From Daphnia pulex (Eukaryota > Arthropoda > Branchiopoda > Diplostraca > Daphniidae), in contig NC_060025.1 in assembly GCF_021134715.1 (NCBI RefSeq), positions 8,308,001 to 8,372,000 of the forward strand: DNA of 64,000 nt, read 5' to 3'. This document shows positions 11,266 to 23,592 of this stretch, piece by piece. Each line of letters begins with the position of its first letter. Within the stretch, counting starts at the first letter, position 1. A model generated the notes under the pieces. It searched no databases and was not told where the DNA came from. It worked only from the letters and a program-made list of their open reading frames with translations. The position numbers and the translations under genes are program-made.

Positions 11266-14200
11266 GTCCCGCCGCCAGTGTGACACGTCTACGAGAAAAT
11301 AACAAACCCCCCCATCACCACCCAAAATGTGGTGCCTATGGAGGTGGTGGTGGTTGGAGGGGCTGAAGAGAAAGGAAGAGAGCCCGGAAGAGAAAGAAAA
11401 CAAAACAACCATACCACCACCACCACCACCAGCCCATCCAGGAGGAGTATTAGTCCAACCCCCTTTTAGCTGGGCCATATGGAGAGCTGTAAAAGCTGAA
11501 CGCCGGTATTATAATAGATGTTGGAGACTCGGTCGTGAGTCGATCCCGAGGAGATCTCCACCCACTTTTTTTTTTTTTTTTGTGTATCCTCCTCTTCTTC
11601 CATCTATTCCTTTCTCTCGTTTTATTTTTAAAAAAAACCACCTCACCCCACCACACACACACACAGACACATTTTGAATTTGCCCAGGAGCGGTGAAAGC
11701 CATCCAGCCGTCGCTCGTCTTCCCCTTCCACAGTTAACAATCAGGTCCATTTTGAAAAGAAAGAAAGAAAAAATACCCTTTCGGTAAATGTGTGCTGCCC
11801 ATATGTGTCTAGAAAAAAAATCCAAAAAATTTAAATTTGTTTCCAATTCATTTTGAATTTCCCGGGGAAAAAAAAAATCAAATTTAAAAAAAATTCTCTC
11901 TGAAAGAAAGAAGCGATCTAACGGATGACCTAGAAATCAAAAAGAGAATTGAGCCTCATCTTTTTATTTCTTTTACACCCGAAAAAATCTCTTTGGTTGC
12001 ATCGTCTGACGTGAGAAACTCGGCTAAAACGGATAACTCGACTTTTCTTTGAGTGCGTTAGCTTCTTTGAGGTTTATTCAAATATAACACGAAGAAGAAA
12101 TAATACAAGGCTCTACCCATCCATAGTCATCAGTTCCCCTTCACTTTCACCCTACATGCGAGCTCGGCTCGGTGGTTCTCTTTCTCTTCTTTCACTCCGT
12201 GACATTTTTGGGTCTAAACGTACGGAGGGGCAACAAACCCATAAGGAGCTACGCCGCCACGTTTTCTCCTCATTTCGTATGTACACACGTAACACCCAAC
12301 ATGAATCTGTCACGCCCTAAAAATAGAACCGCAAGTTCGTCGTCCTATTAGCAACACAGCCGAAATCGATTGCGCAACACACGTGAGAGCGATTAATAAA
12401 AAAGTTCAATTGCGCGCTAAAATCGCCCGAGGCGCCAATGCAATATTTGGCTTATAAACATGGCTGTGATTACATTTAACCACAAAATATAATTAGATTA
12501 TTGACTAAACCCATCAGCTGATGACCAAAAAATCAAATAAAAAGAAAGTGAGCGCGCGGTTGAATCGCAATAATTATCCATCGTCATTTTGCGCAATAAT
12601 AATTAAGAAAATAACACAAGGAAAAATGTGTAACACATCGAAATGCGACGTAGTGGTACAGTTGTGTCGGAAAAAAAAGGGAATTTCAGCGCGACTTTCT
12701 CCGCTAAATTACACCTGCAACAACGTAACAAACGACAAAATGGCGCAATAGAAACTTTTCTTCTTCTTTTGGGCTAGTCGACAGATATTTGGGGGTGATT
12801 CAATCACAGAAGGACACACACACGCAATTATACATGAGAAACTATTTGAATTGGATTGGGTGCGAGAGAGAAAGTGGTTTGGTGTCGTCATGAATCACGG
12901 CGTCAATTTCTGGCCGAACGCGCGTAGATCCTGTGCGCATTAATCAAAGAGGACACTTTTCTTTCTTTCTATTTGGGCTTGTTTGTTTTATTACATCAGC
13001 ACTTTTTGCACACACACACACACACATGTCTATATGTATCCTTCAGATGTGGTTGTCTACTTTCCCCGGCCAAAGAAGAAGAAGAAGCTTTCACCGCCTT
13101 TGCCATTATTTAGCCCCCGAGCGCTTTTTTGAGATTATTCAAGTATATCTTCCGCTACAACAAAAAGAAGAAGAATGTACGTACAGCAGCAGATATTTAT
13201 AACATTCTTTTAGCATTTTCACCTTTAGACGCAACACACAGCACCGGTACCGACGACACGGGCCGGCTCGGTCATTGGCACCACGTGCGAATCTTTTCGC
13301 CACGGTGTACATATATAACCCGGACAACAAATTTTCTCCTGGAAAATTTTTTCAACGGAGCGTTGGGTTCGTTCGCACTCACTCACGGGTCGCTTTCTCC
13401 CGTAGTACTATACAGTCGGGGGGGGGGGGGATTGGAGTGTGTTCGGTTAATTTTTTTAATTGCGCGCGTTTGGGATTTAATTTAAAATTAATGTATGGAC
13501 GATTTCTTATATAGACACAAAGACCCTCGATGGAATGTGTCAAATAACTGGTGGTGGGGAGAAAGAAAGAAAACTTTCACCAGGGGAATAATTTGAATGA
13601 GATGCGCATTTTAAAATCCCAAAGCGGGAAATTTGAATCTCCCAGGGGTTATAGGGGAACAACTTGTAGGGGTTGATCAGTTAAATATTATTATTATTTT
13701 GATGGGCTCTTAAAAAGTTAACTCAAATGGATATGCGGGAAAGGGGTTATGAAATTCCAAACGTTTTACCTGCGTCTTCCGACAAAGAAAAATGTTGGAA
13801 GGTTTTTTATTTTATTTTATTTTAAAAAAAGGAAATGACAACGACGAGAGGAAAGTGAATTCTCACTTTCACGACGAAGAGAAAGGCCATCAAATCAAAA
13901 AATATTGGGTTATTAAATTGTAGACATTTAAATGGGATGCGATTAAATAATAACGACAGCTGCACGGGAATTCCCGATTCACCTTTCTCTAACAAGACAA
14001 TAAAAGAATTGGTGAAATTTAAAATAGAATCAAAAGCCAAAATTGAATTTCGTAAAATTTGTTCACCGCAAAAATGTTCGGGTGTGTCTCACCCTACTCC
14101 ACAATACAAGTCAATTAAATCGAATCGACTTTCAAATCAAAAAATCACGCCGGCCTGTGTCAGTCACTCACAATGGTCCTTACCACCTCATCCAACTATA

Positions 14201-15597
14201 TTACAGACGAGAGAAAGTTTTTAGCTTGGAAACTATTCAGGTAAATCCCTGGTCGGTGAGGAGGAATATGTCAGCAATAAAAAGAAAGTCCTCCCATGTT
14301 TAAAGGATATTCTATCGCCGACATTTCTTTTTCGGGGTGTATAAGTTGCATGTGTGGTGTTTGTCTAGCCTATATATCCAGGTAGATGTGACGTTAATGG
14401 CATTTAACAAGCGGAAAAATCAGGACGAAAAAAACACCAACGCGTTTAAGAGTGACACCATAAGTTGCTGGTTTTTTTTATTTTCCAGGTGGGTACCGTT
14501 CTGTGTCGTCGTCGGGTATTCCCGCAACCGATTTTTCGCTGTTATTGCCACGCGGTTTTGCGTGTGTCTACAATCCATCGTTTTGTCTGTACAAGCGAGA
14601 AGAAAGAAATGGACGAAAAATCATGTCGGGTGTTGCGTTACCGCTTAGATTCTTTTTCTTCCCCCCTCCAGCTCCTTTGTTGTCTGATGGAGCGTCTAGA
14701 ATCTCACACAAGAGTATTTCCCGCAGCGCTTCGTGCAACCGCAGACGATGGGTCTACAAAACTATCATTTCCCACGAGCATCTGGGCTGCTGGGTCCAGC
14801 ACACTCCGGGAAACTTGGGATACAAGATTATATTTCTCTGTATAATACAAAGAAAGTTGTTTAAACAAATCAAAACGGGGACTGTCTGTGTACACATGTA
14901 ATAAGTATCATCCGAGAATTCTTTTTTTCAAATCTAAACATTTAAGTGTGGCCTACTCAGATGAAACTAGGTCATAGACACACGTCTCGAACTCTTGTAG
15001 GGAGATTCCCTTGGTCGTCATCGAACATTCGTTCGTTCGGGAAAACTGATTTGTTTCTTGTTTTATTTAAATATATTCATCGGCAAACTTTCCCTTTGTG
15101 TTTGGGTCGATTTTTTGAGAACGTTTAGGTCATGCAGACGGTAAGGGAGGGGGGGAGTCTAATGGTTATAAGACGTCATATTGATTGGCCATTTATTCCC
15201 GGTGTGTTTGTACGTACCTAGATTCTCTTCCGTTTTTATGTTTTATGGGAAGGTGTCAAACGCGTTTGAGACTCTCTGAACTTTTGTGCTCGTTTCGGCA
15301 ACCGTCTGCGTGTTACTTTTTTCAAAACAGATGGTTTTCTGCTGGCCAGACGACACAACCCGTAAAAGGATATCGCATCTACCTGAGCTGCAGCTTAGTA
15401 TAGTAGTAAACTATAGAATAGTAATGTTGGAGGTTGTAAAAAATAAAGAAATAAAGACAGTTAAAGCTTTTTTTTCGTGCATGGGAGAAGATCAATCATT
15501 TTGGAAGGGCAAATAACCAGTCCCTTTTGGACAGAAAATTTTTCTACCTATGCTTAAAATGTTTAAAGTTGAAATTTCGAAATTTGATTGTTTAGAC
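11266..15597. other. Intergenic, nothing recognised
   Basis: It contains homopolymer and CA-type simple repeats (near 11650, 12815 and 13010), a G run near 13420, and scattered short open frames with no family features. I see no supported gene. Confidence 0.45.
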
Positions 15598-16757
15598 CCA
15601 CAGACAAAGTTGTGAGGTACAAAACAGGGCCTGATTTTGCAATCGTTCTACCAAGGAGCATTTTAATGAGCCCTGACCGAGTCAATAAAAAGAAAACAGT
15701 TGGAATCAACCGCATAGCTCAGGAGTAATCGTACTCGGTGCTATGTAACAATTCACAATCAAAGACAACAAAAATAAACTGCCAGTCAAAAAGGAAGAAT
15801 AGAAACAGTACATTTGTCCTACCTTTGAGCCTGGGAATTACACGGCCAGGCATCCATCCGCAAGAGCTCCAGCCATCCGCTGAAAAGTTTAATCCACAAA
15901 GCGGCATAGAGAAAAGGGGGTCCTCGTGAATACACCCACACTCACATGGGCATACACGAGGACATTTTATTAGAGGGGAATTTCTCCCATAAAATGGACT
16001 GCTTTGCATCTAAATGAAAAATACAAAATGGGTTACGATAATTTGTAATCAGGAAATGTTGAAAATTAGACACTGGATAAATCTTAATTTTTAATAGACA
16101 GAAGAATTCAAGGTTTCAATGTAATACACTGGTGTGAGTCATGCATCATTGAAATATGTAACAGATCACAGGTCCCATTAAAGTAACGAAAAATTATTTT
16201 ACCCAAATGATGATCCAGAGATAGTTGCTGACAATGACAGGTTAATACCAGCACATGCAAAACTGGCATTGTTATGATGGGCTGGCTCAGGCCTGAAATC
16301 TGCACAAAAGGAAAAGGTTACATAAACAAATTGCCATTCATCGTCAGAGGGCTTACATGATAAATGCTAGTCAGGATCTTATATTTAACCAATTCCAACA
16401 AGTCTATCTCTTCTATTTCCCATATAATAATTCTATCCATAATTGTAGTTGAATTTACCTGCTATGAACAGAATGGAGTGTGTATGAAGTGATTCTATGA
16501 AGAGATGAGAGTTGACACGAGGTCCACGTTTTGGTAATTTTATTAGATATTATTCGCTGGCTACTTTTCGTGCAGCCACGTTTCCCGAAAAGTAATCGAT
16601 CCGTTTTCTTTATAATCTAGAACTTTGTCTTGAACGTCTTCTCTTTTTCGAAAGTCGAAACCATGGTCAAAACTGTGAAAGTGAAACAAAGGAAATGCAG
16701 ACGACAGTAATATTCTAATTAGTCAAATTTAAGATATCGATACAAATAAAATCGACC
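15598..16757 (-). other. Duplicated spliced unit, copy B (possible gene)
   Basis: This is the second copy of the block at 6691-7737, same orientation, about 8.9 kb away. Minus-strand exons: one ending at 16459, then 16299-16203 (97 nt), 15998-15823 (176 nt) and a last one from 15647. All junctions are phase-consistent. The frame is open from just after a TAA at 16552-16550 through to a TAA at 15594-15592, about 139 residues. The peptide is Cys-rich in its second half (CPRVCPCECGC). No in-frame ATG lies near the start of the open stretch, so a further 5' exon would be needed; a short ATG frame at 16664 reads only about 15 codons. I recognise no domain. It may be a lineage-specific gene, a mobile-element remnant or a spliced non-coding RNA. 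Confidence 0.42.
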
Positions 16758-19700
16758 AATCTCCCTTTAAATCGCTTTAAATATATTCTGATCGCGATAA
16801 AAGCGGTTTTTCGGTTTCAATCTTTAGAGAAAGTTTTTTAAAAAATTAAGTCTTATTGAATCATCTTTTATACACCCCTTGGGGTGAAGTTGCCAGGCGT
16901 AAAAATTCCAAACCACCCCAGGTGATTTTGATCTCTCCTTCCGTGCGGATCGATGGAATTTTTGTTTTCCATTTTTTCACACTCTCCCCCCTTCAATGTA
17001 TGACGTCATTTGCTGGTAAGTGGTAACTGAAGAGTGAGGGGTTACGTCAACAAGCCCTTTGGTTTCCCGTAACAACAAACAACGAAACCGAAATCGATAC
17101 GTTCCGTATAAAATCCATTTTTTCGTCACGTTTTTCTTTCATATCGATTTTGCCATTCCAAACAATTATTATAAACCCCCAACAGCAGCAGCAGCAGCGG
17201 CCACACCCCAGCACATAATGGGGTTTTATCGATTCAAAGGTGAACAGCACGCGTCAGCTGATCAGTGATTGCTATCCAACACACCTTGTTATTTTCGTGA
17301 TTGTCGAGCAGAAAAGAAATACAAAAATCAACGACACGCGTTCGATTTTTCTTCTCCCGGGAGAAAATTCAATTTGGGACTCTCCTTTATCGATCCTCCC
17401 GCTTAGACCGGAGCAGCCCTAGCAGTCTGATTGGTCTGTAGAGAAACCCCAACAACAGCAAGAAAGTGATCAACAAGTTTATAGATATATATTGTGCCAA
17501 ACTCTATACACCATTTATGATTACATGTAGGGCGGTAGGGCGGCTATAATCCTTTTGAATGTTTCAATTGGTTATCCGGATCGATCGACGACGCTGGCCC
17601 CCCTTTTTTCTTCCGGCTCAATTAGACGGCGGCTTCATCCCGTCGACTGTGTAATTGTTTGAGCCAATAATGTTGCAGAAGAAGGGGGTGGTCGGCCACC
17701 ATATGTACACACAATGGCGTCGGCGAGATAACAGATTGACAAGAGAATCCAACAAATAGACACACACACAAAAGAAGAAGAAGTGGGGGATCGATCTATC
17801 CATCCCTTGTGTAAACACGGTGGAATAAAGAGGGTCAACATTTTCTTTCTCTATTCTTTCTATTTATGTGAATATATTTCAATTCCCTGGCGGGCTATTT
17901 AAAATATATAAAGTAAGACTCATCAGTTATTACATTTATTAGACTTGATGGGAATCAGATTATATAGAGAACTTTCTCCGGTTATATTTTGACTTTTCAA
18001 CGGGGCTTATTATTATCTCTCACGGGGTCGAAGAATATAAGAAAAGAAATAAAAAGCTGCTTGATCATCCCCCGTGCGTTTGATACAACCCGTCACGTAG
18101 CAGCAGACGTTCCCGTTTTCTTATAGACGGTCAGCTGCAACTTTCTCTTGTACAGCGTGAAACCTCAATAGGAGCCGCAGATAACCATCTCTACTATATA
18201 CAAATGGATAGTTGAGACTCTTTCCATGAATTTGAACACATTTTGTACCGTGTAACCCGTTGAAATTCACGAGAAAAAAAGACTATTTAGTCTATCAATG
18301 TTTTATTTCTCTTGTATTTTAAATTGATCGTATATTCGGCGCATATAGTTTCACCTTTTTGGGTTTTAAAGGGCATACGGGGCAGCAGCTCCAAGGAATC
18401 GATTGGCGCGTGTCGGTTATATTCCCGTGTGGATCCCGTGACACGCCGCCAGGAGGCACCAGTAACTAGAGTCGCATCATTCTCACGATCTTCTTAAAAA
18501 AAAATAAAACGACCAAATACTTTTTGACTTTTTTGAATAAATTATATAAGAAGAACGATTTTCTTTGATAAAATTAACTTTGATTTGATTTGATTTTTTT
18601 CTCAAAAAAGTTTTCAAATTGAACGAAATAAAAACCTGGCGGTGAGCAGCTCAGGCAGAATATATAAGACGACTCGGACCGCGGGAGCGCGTGGATCGAT
18701 CCAGTTGCTGCCGTCTAGAAACTCTCCCGAGACTCTCTCTCCTCCTCCGCGTTCTATGCAGGCTCTTTTGTCCTTGCCACCCAACTGGATTGACACGTTT
18801 CCATCGAATATAAACGGCACAGTCTCAATAGGAGTAGTACGACCGTGTCATTTTCTTCATTGCCAAACACTCACGAATTAAAACAGCTAATGTGCGAGAC
18901 TCGTGTGTAGAATTCCGGTGCTGCGCTGGATCATTGTTTTCTGTCGTCAATTTCATATTCTAATCCACCTAAAACGTTTTATATGCCAGCAGTTATGTAA
19001 AAATGACTAGCTGTAATATTAAAGATTAAATGCGATCCTTGAAAAGAATGTAAAAAAGATCGTGTAACTCACCGACGGAAGTCGTATAATGTTTATACGG
19101 CTGCTGCTGTGTATGATGGATAAAATTACATCTACAATATTATAAGAGAGAGAGACATGCGGAGGAGGAAGCATCTAAGCATATCAGCATCAAGGATCTC
19201 TCTAGCTGACAGATGATACTACATCCCAAGATCCCCGTCCAATCGTTTTCTCCCCCCTGTCTCTCCCGTGTGCTGTTTGATCATCATCTCCCCAAACTGT
19301 TGAAATAAATATTTACACACAAACAACCCAAAGGTATATACACACACACATTAAAAAGATGTTTTAATATAGTAACGATCCTGCGATATCTCTATATCCT
19401 TTTATACATTCAAGTTAATCAGTGATTCACCTGGATGTATATATGGGACTTGACTGGGGGATTTCTTTCATGTTTTATTTATTTTCCGATCCTGCAGAGC
19501 ACAACAAAAAGAATATTATTATTCCATTTCCATCACGTTCCTGTCGCAAAGTCTCTGGAGGTGTGCGGCGAATTAAAGACATGATCAACCGTAACAAGAT
19601 TGATGTAACCGCTCAAGGCTATATAGGACCCTACACAGCACATCAATAGAGTTTGACCTATTGACCGCAATGGCTCCTAATAATACCATAAGGTATATAT

Positions 19701-22700
19701 TTCTCCATTACGTGTGTATACATCTTGAAATGGATAGAACTATGTCCATTGGTTTATATAGTTGAATCGATTGAATGACGTCTGGCAAACTTTTATAAGG
19801 GGGGTATAATACCGATCCATCCAATTCAAAATGGCCGCTTTCTGCTTTTGTTTCTCCTAAATAAGCCCCCCCTCAGGGTTGTGGGAGGTCTAAATAGTTT
19901 CCGACGTCAATAGTTAAGACGTCACAGAGTTTCTGTATTATGTGTATACAGTTTGGTTATTTCTCTCCGGAAGATTTGTATAGATGATGTTATGGAGCAA
20001 ATAATATATTCAAACAACTTTTATTTTTTCCACCTGGGAGAGCGTCTAATATGGCGGCTGCGCGCGTGATGGATCGAAAGGAGGTGGACGGTGGGAGGGG
20101 GGGGGGGGCTTTAAAAAACTTTTTTTCGCATCAGACGATCCTCCCACCCCCCGTGGGCTTTAGCGTACGAGCCGGTGAACGCGTCCAATCCCGCACGATG
20201 CGATGGGCGTGGCTTTTTCACGGCCGCCGTGATAGAATTTCGTGAGCGCATGATCCTGGAGCGGGAAGGAGCTCCCGCCCCCACACACACGGACGGAAGG
20301 TTTTGAACCTTTTCCTTCAAGGAGCGCGCAAACCTGATGGCGAAATCCTTAAAATCAAGGAGGGAAAATCGCTTGGCTCCTGCGCTCCTTGGCTCGTCCC
20401 ACTTTTGGTGCGGACGGGGGGGCGTGTTGCTTTTGTCCTTGCCTACTCTCCGTTTGCCCGCAATATCGACGGAAGGTCCCGCAGTCTCGAACGGCCAAGC
20501 GAAACGGTGAAAACGGAACGCCGGGATCTGCAGGAGCCCACAAGGAGCCCCCGCGCCACTACAAAACAAAAATAAAACCAAATTTTGTACAAAAATTCCC
20601 GAAAAATTCCTTTTTTTTATTCCATGTGAAGGAATTTTCATCCGCCGATCCTTTCGAAAACAACGACATCATCTGGTAAGAAATTTTGTAAAAAAATTTA
20701 AATTTCGCGCCATTTAAATTTTTAAAATTTTTTGATTTTTTCAAAGACAACTGCGGACCGGTTTTATGTTGCCAAACATCCGTAGAAATTCAACCGGAAT
20801 CATCAGCAGTTTGATCCATTTGCATCATCGAATTGACCGATCGAGACCCCAAGGTAAAAAAAGAAAAAAATTGATTTGCATATTTTGATATCTAAGAGGA
20901 CGAAAAAAGGTGAACTGTGCAACATTTCCACCCCCTCCTGTTTTTTTTTCTATCTCTCCCCCTAAATAATTAGTTACCCTCCCCCCACGTTGACGTCATT
21001 GTGGTAGTAGGGAGGGGAGAGAAAATAAAAAATATCAAACCCACACCCCGAAACTATATACATCCTATATAGAACATTTTCTATCTCACCTTTGATCAAA
21101 AGAAATGAGAATAGGCCCAGCCCCAGCAGTCTTATATCCATGTACATTTTTATATATCCAAGAATATTGACGATTATTTATAAGGGACCACCGACTGTGC
21201 AGCCGATTGCCAACCCGTCACATCCAGGGTTGACCAACTCTCTATCTTATAGTATATATAAAGCACCTCATACGTTATTTCATCTCGCAGGGCTGTCGGT
21301 AAAACATGTTCCAAAAAGAAACTTTTATATTTCTAGCAGCAAGTTATTTTGTTGTCATACTCTTATGTTTAGATTTATAATGATGTCGGGTTCCCCCCCC
21401 CCCTCTCTATGATGAATAAACGCGTCGAGCACCACCCCACATTTCACGGTCCCCCTCTTTTTCGAACATGTCGAGTGTGTTGTACTGCTGCTGTACACTC
21501 GCCATGTATAGATAATAAAAAGAAAGAGGGTCTCTCTATCACCATCAGACAAAACACGGAGGAATATTATTCTTTATTATTTGCCTACGCGTTTTAGAGT
21601 GAGTCCCATTGTTCCGTGTTGCCTTGGTGATGATCACAGAGAGATATCGGGAGCTCATTATTATCATCACGCATCAAAATGTTGTGCATTGAATCGTGAA
21701 AATATTAAAAAAAAACGGGTCGATTTCAAAAAATAGAAAATTTTTCTTTCGAGTTACCGGGGGGAGTAGATGTGTGTCCTTGACGATCCGTCGGCACGTT
21801 CCGATTCATTTCCGAGATAATTAGATCAAATGAGAGTGACATTGTCTAGGCTGGACGCATGGCAAGGTCGACCTCAATTCGTTAGGCCTATTTTCTATGT
21901 GCAAATCATTTTGATTGATTTAAAAAAAAAAGAACAAATTCTATACCGAAAAATGGATGGTAGGTGATAGCCGCGCGATGATTTCATTATGAGCGGGGGC
22001 TTGTTTTGTATGTTGCTATAGCAACGCGGCGCCCACACCCACCCTGTTGACTGATGTCTTTTTTCCTTTTGTGCTGCTGATGGCGATTGATTCCTTTTGC
22101 CAGTTAGTTTATATCCCCCCTCCGCCATATATAAAAGGTCATCCTGTTAAAAGAGATCCTGTCCAAGCGTGAAATATCATCTGGAATAATAACCAAACCC
22201 ATCAGCTCACTCACATCACGCTCCTGTTTTTCCCCTCCAGCTGTCCGTTCTCCCACCGAGATCTAAAACCCACAGCATCATCATCATCATCACAGACACT
22301 ATCAAATATTATACAGCTCCTTTATTTCTCAGCTCTCTATAACATTTGATTCTTAGACTATATATCCCAACTATATATACTGCTGCTGGTCTCTTATTGA
22401 TCAGGGTCTCCCCCCTCCATCCAGGTACTGGTGAATTATTGAATATACACACAGCACAGTGCACAGGGGCAAAAGAGCGTTGCGTGTGTGCCATCTAAAT
22501 GTTGTATATTCCCTGTGATGGAACAACACAACTCTCTTGAGGACATGACGGCACACATAAAAGGGTCGCCGGGAAAAGGAAAAAGCGAGGTACAAATTCG
22601 AGCGGGGGAGTATAAGGGGCTGCCGCCGTTGCTAGGCGACCAACACTATCACAACCTTTCGCCTGTATTTTGAGACACATCACATTGAATAGGAGGTCGC

Positions 22701-23307
22701 AATTGATTATCTTTTATAGCCGATTATAATCCCAAGAAATTTGCATACATGCAAATGAGATATACGTATATAGGAAATATAAATGTGTATAGAGGGAAAA
22801 GATGTATATATACCAAATGAATAGGTGATTATAAAATAACTCTGCGCCGTTGTCAAGTGCGGAAGTCACAGCAGAGGACATACTATATAGGAGGGTGCGC
22901 TCGTTAGTTCCTTGTGTTGTCGTCTCTTCCTCTCTTTTTAGATAGGAGCCCTTAAATGGGGACACAGGAAAAAGCTTTTCATCTTTTTTTTGATTTTATT
23001 CTCTTCCGCTTCCTCTTATATCTGACGGAAAAAGAAAACTTTTTATAACTTTCTGCTGCTGCAGACGACACAAACTTAGATTTAATTTTAGTTCTATTTA
23101 TTTAAGTCTAAATAAGGGGCGGTACCAACGAGGATCTCTCGCTTTTGTCCTCGATCCTTTTTGTTATGTTTTATAAATACATGTCATTTCGATTGCACCA
23201 CCGAAAAATCCTCGTTTGTCTTCCTGCAAAATTGTGAATGAAAAGAAATTGATTTTCTTTCCTATTTTGAATTTGATTTTTTCTGTTGTTTGTCTCTTTC
23301 CGTGTAG
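16758..23307. other. Long non-coding stretch upstream of VAChT
   Basis: AT-rich with simple repeats (CAG near 17182, ATC near 22278). In other animals the shared 5' exon and promoter of the cholinergic locus lie upstream of VAChT, so this stretch probably contains regulatory DNA and untranslated first exon(s). I could not identify them from sequence alone. Confidence 0.4.
20045..20560. other. GC-rich island of unknown nature
   Basis: This half-kilobase is clearly richer in G+C and CpG than its surroundings. It carries a 176-codon minus-strand open frame (20641-20111) with no domain, signal or splice support. It could be an internal copy of an interspersed repeat, a CpG-rich promoter or first exon of the cholinergic locus, or simply a compositional patch. 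A tRNA-promoter B-box-like GTTCGAGAC occurs on the minus strand within it, but no A box or tRNA fold is evident. Confidence 0.3.
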
Positions 23308-23592
23308 ATTGAAAAAGGCGGAGCGACTCGAGAGCGAAAAGAGAGAGAGAACCTCGTTGACCTCGCCCTTCCCTCCCTCCATCCCATCACAATTCGATTG
23401 AAACCCTCCCCCTCCTCCGAATAAATAAAAACAATGGCCACTGTCAAGTGATATCTAACCCAGCACCGAATCCATCGATCAAAAGCCTCGATCAAAAATT
23501 CATTCAACAACAAAATTATTTTGAATTCGTCGCATTCAAATTTCCCGCCTGAACAACTCAACCGAAAAATTCAAATTTAAAAAAGCGCCAAA
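23308..23592 (+). other. Putative VAChT 5' leader exon
   Basis: A good acceptor (CTCTTTCCGTGTAG after a T-rich tract) ends at 23307, which suggests an upstream untranslated exon spliced to this leader. The leader runs uninterrupted into the VAChT start codon at 23593, whose context is GCCAAAATG. Confidence 0.4.
23434..23451 (+). promoter_or_regulatory. Small upstream ORF in the VAChT leader
   Basis: ATGGCCACTGTCAAGTGA is a five-codon reading frame with a strong initiation context (AACAATGG). It lies 142 bases before the main start codon. If the leader is transcribed as inferred, this uORF could reduce or gate VAChT translation. Confidence 0.4.

Noticed and set aside
20111-20641. 176-codon minus-strand ORF in the GC-rich island
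   Set aside because: No domain, signal peptide or splice support; GC-rich DNA lacks stop codons by chance. Reported only as a compositional island.
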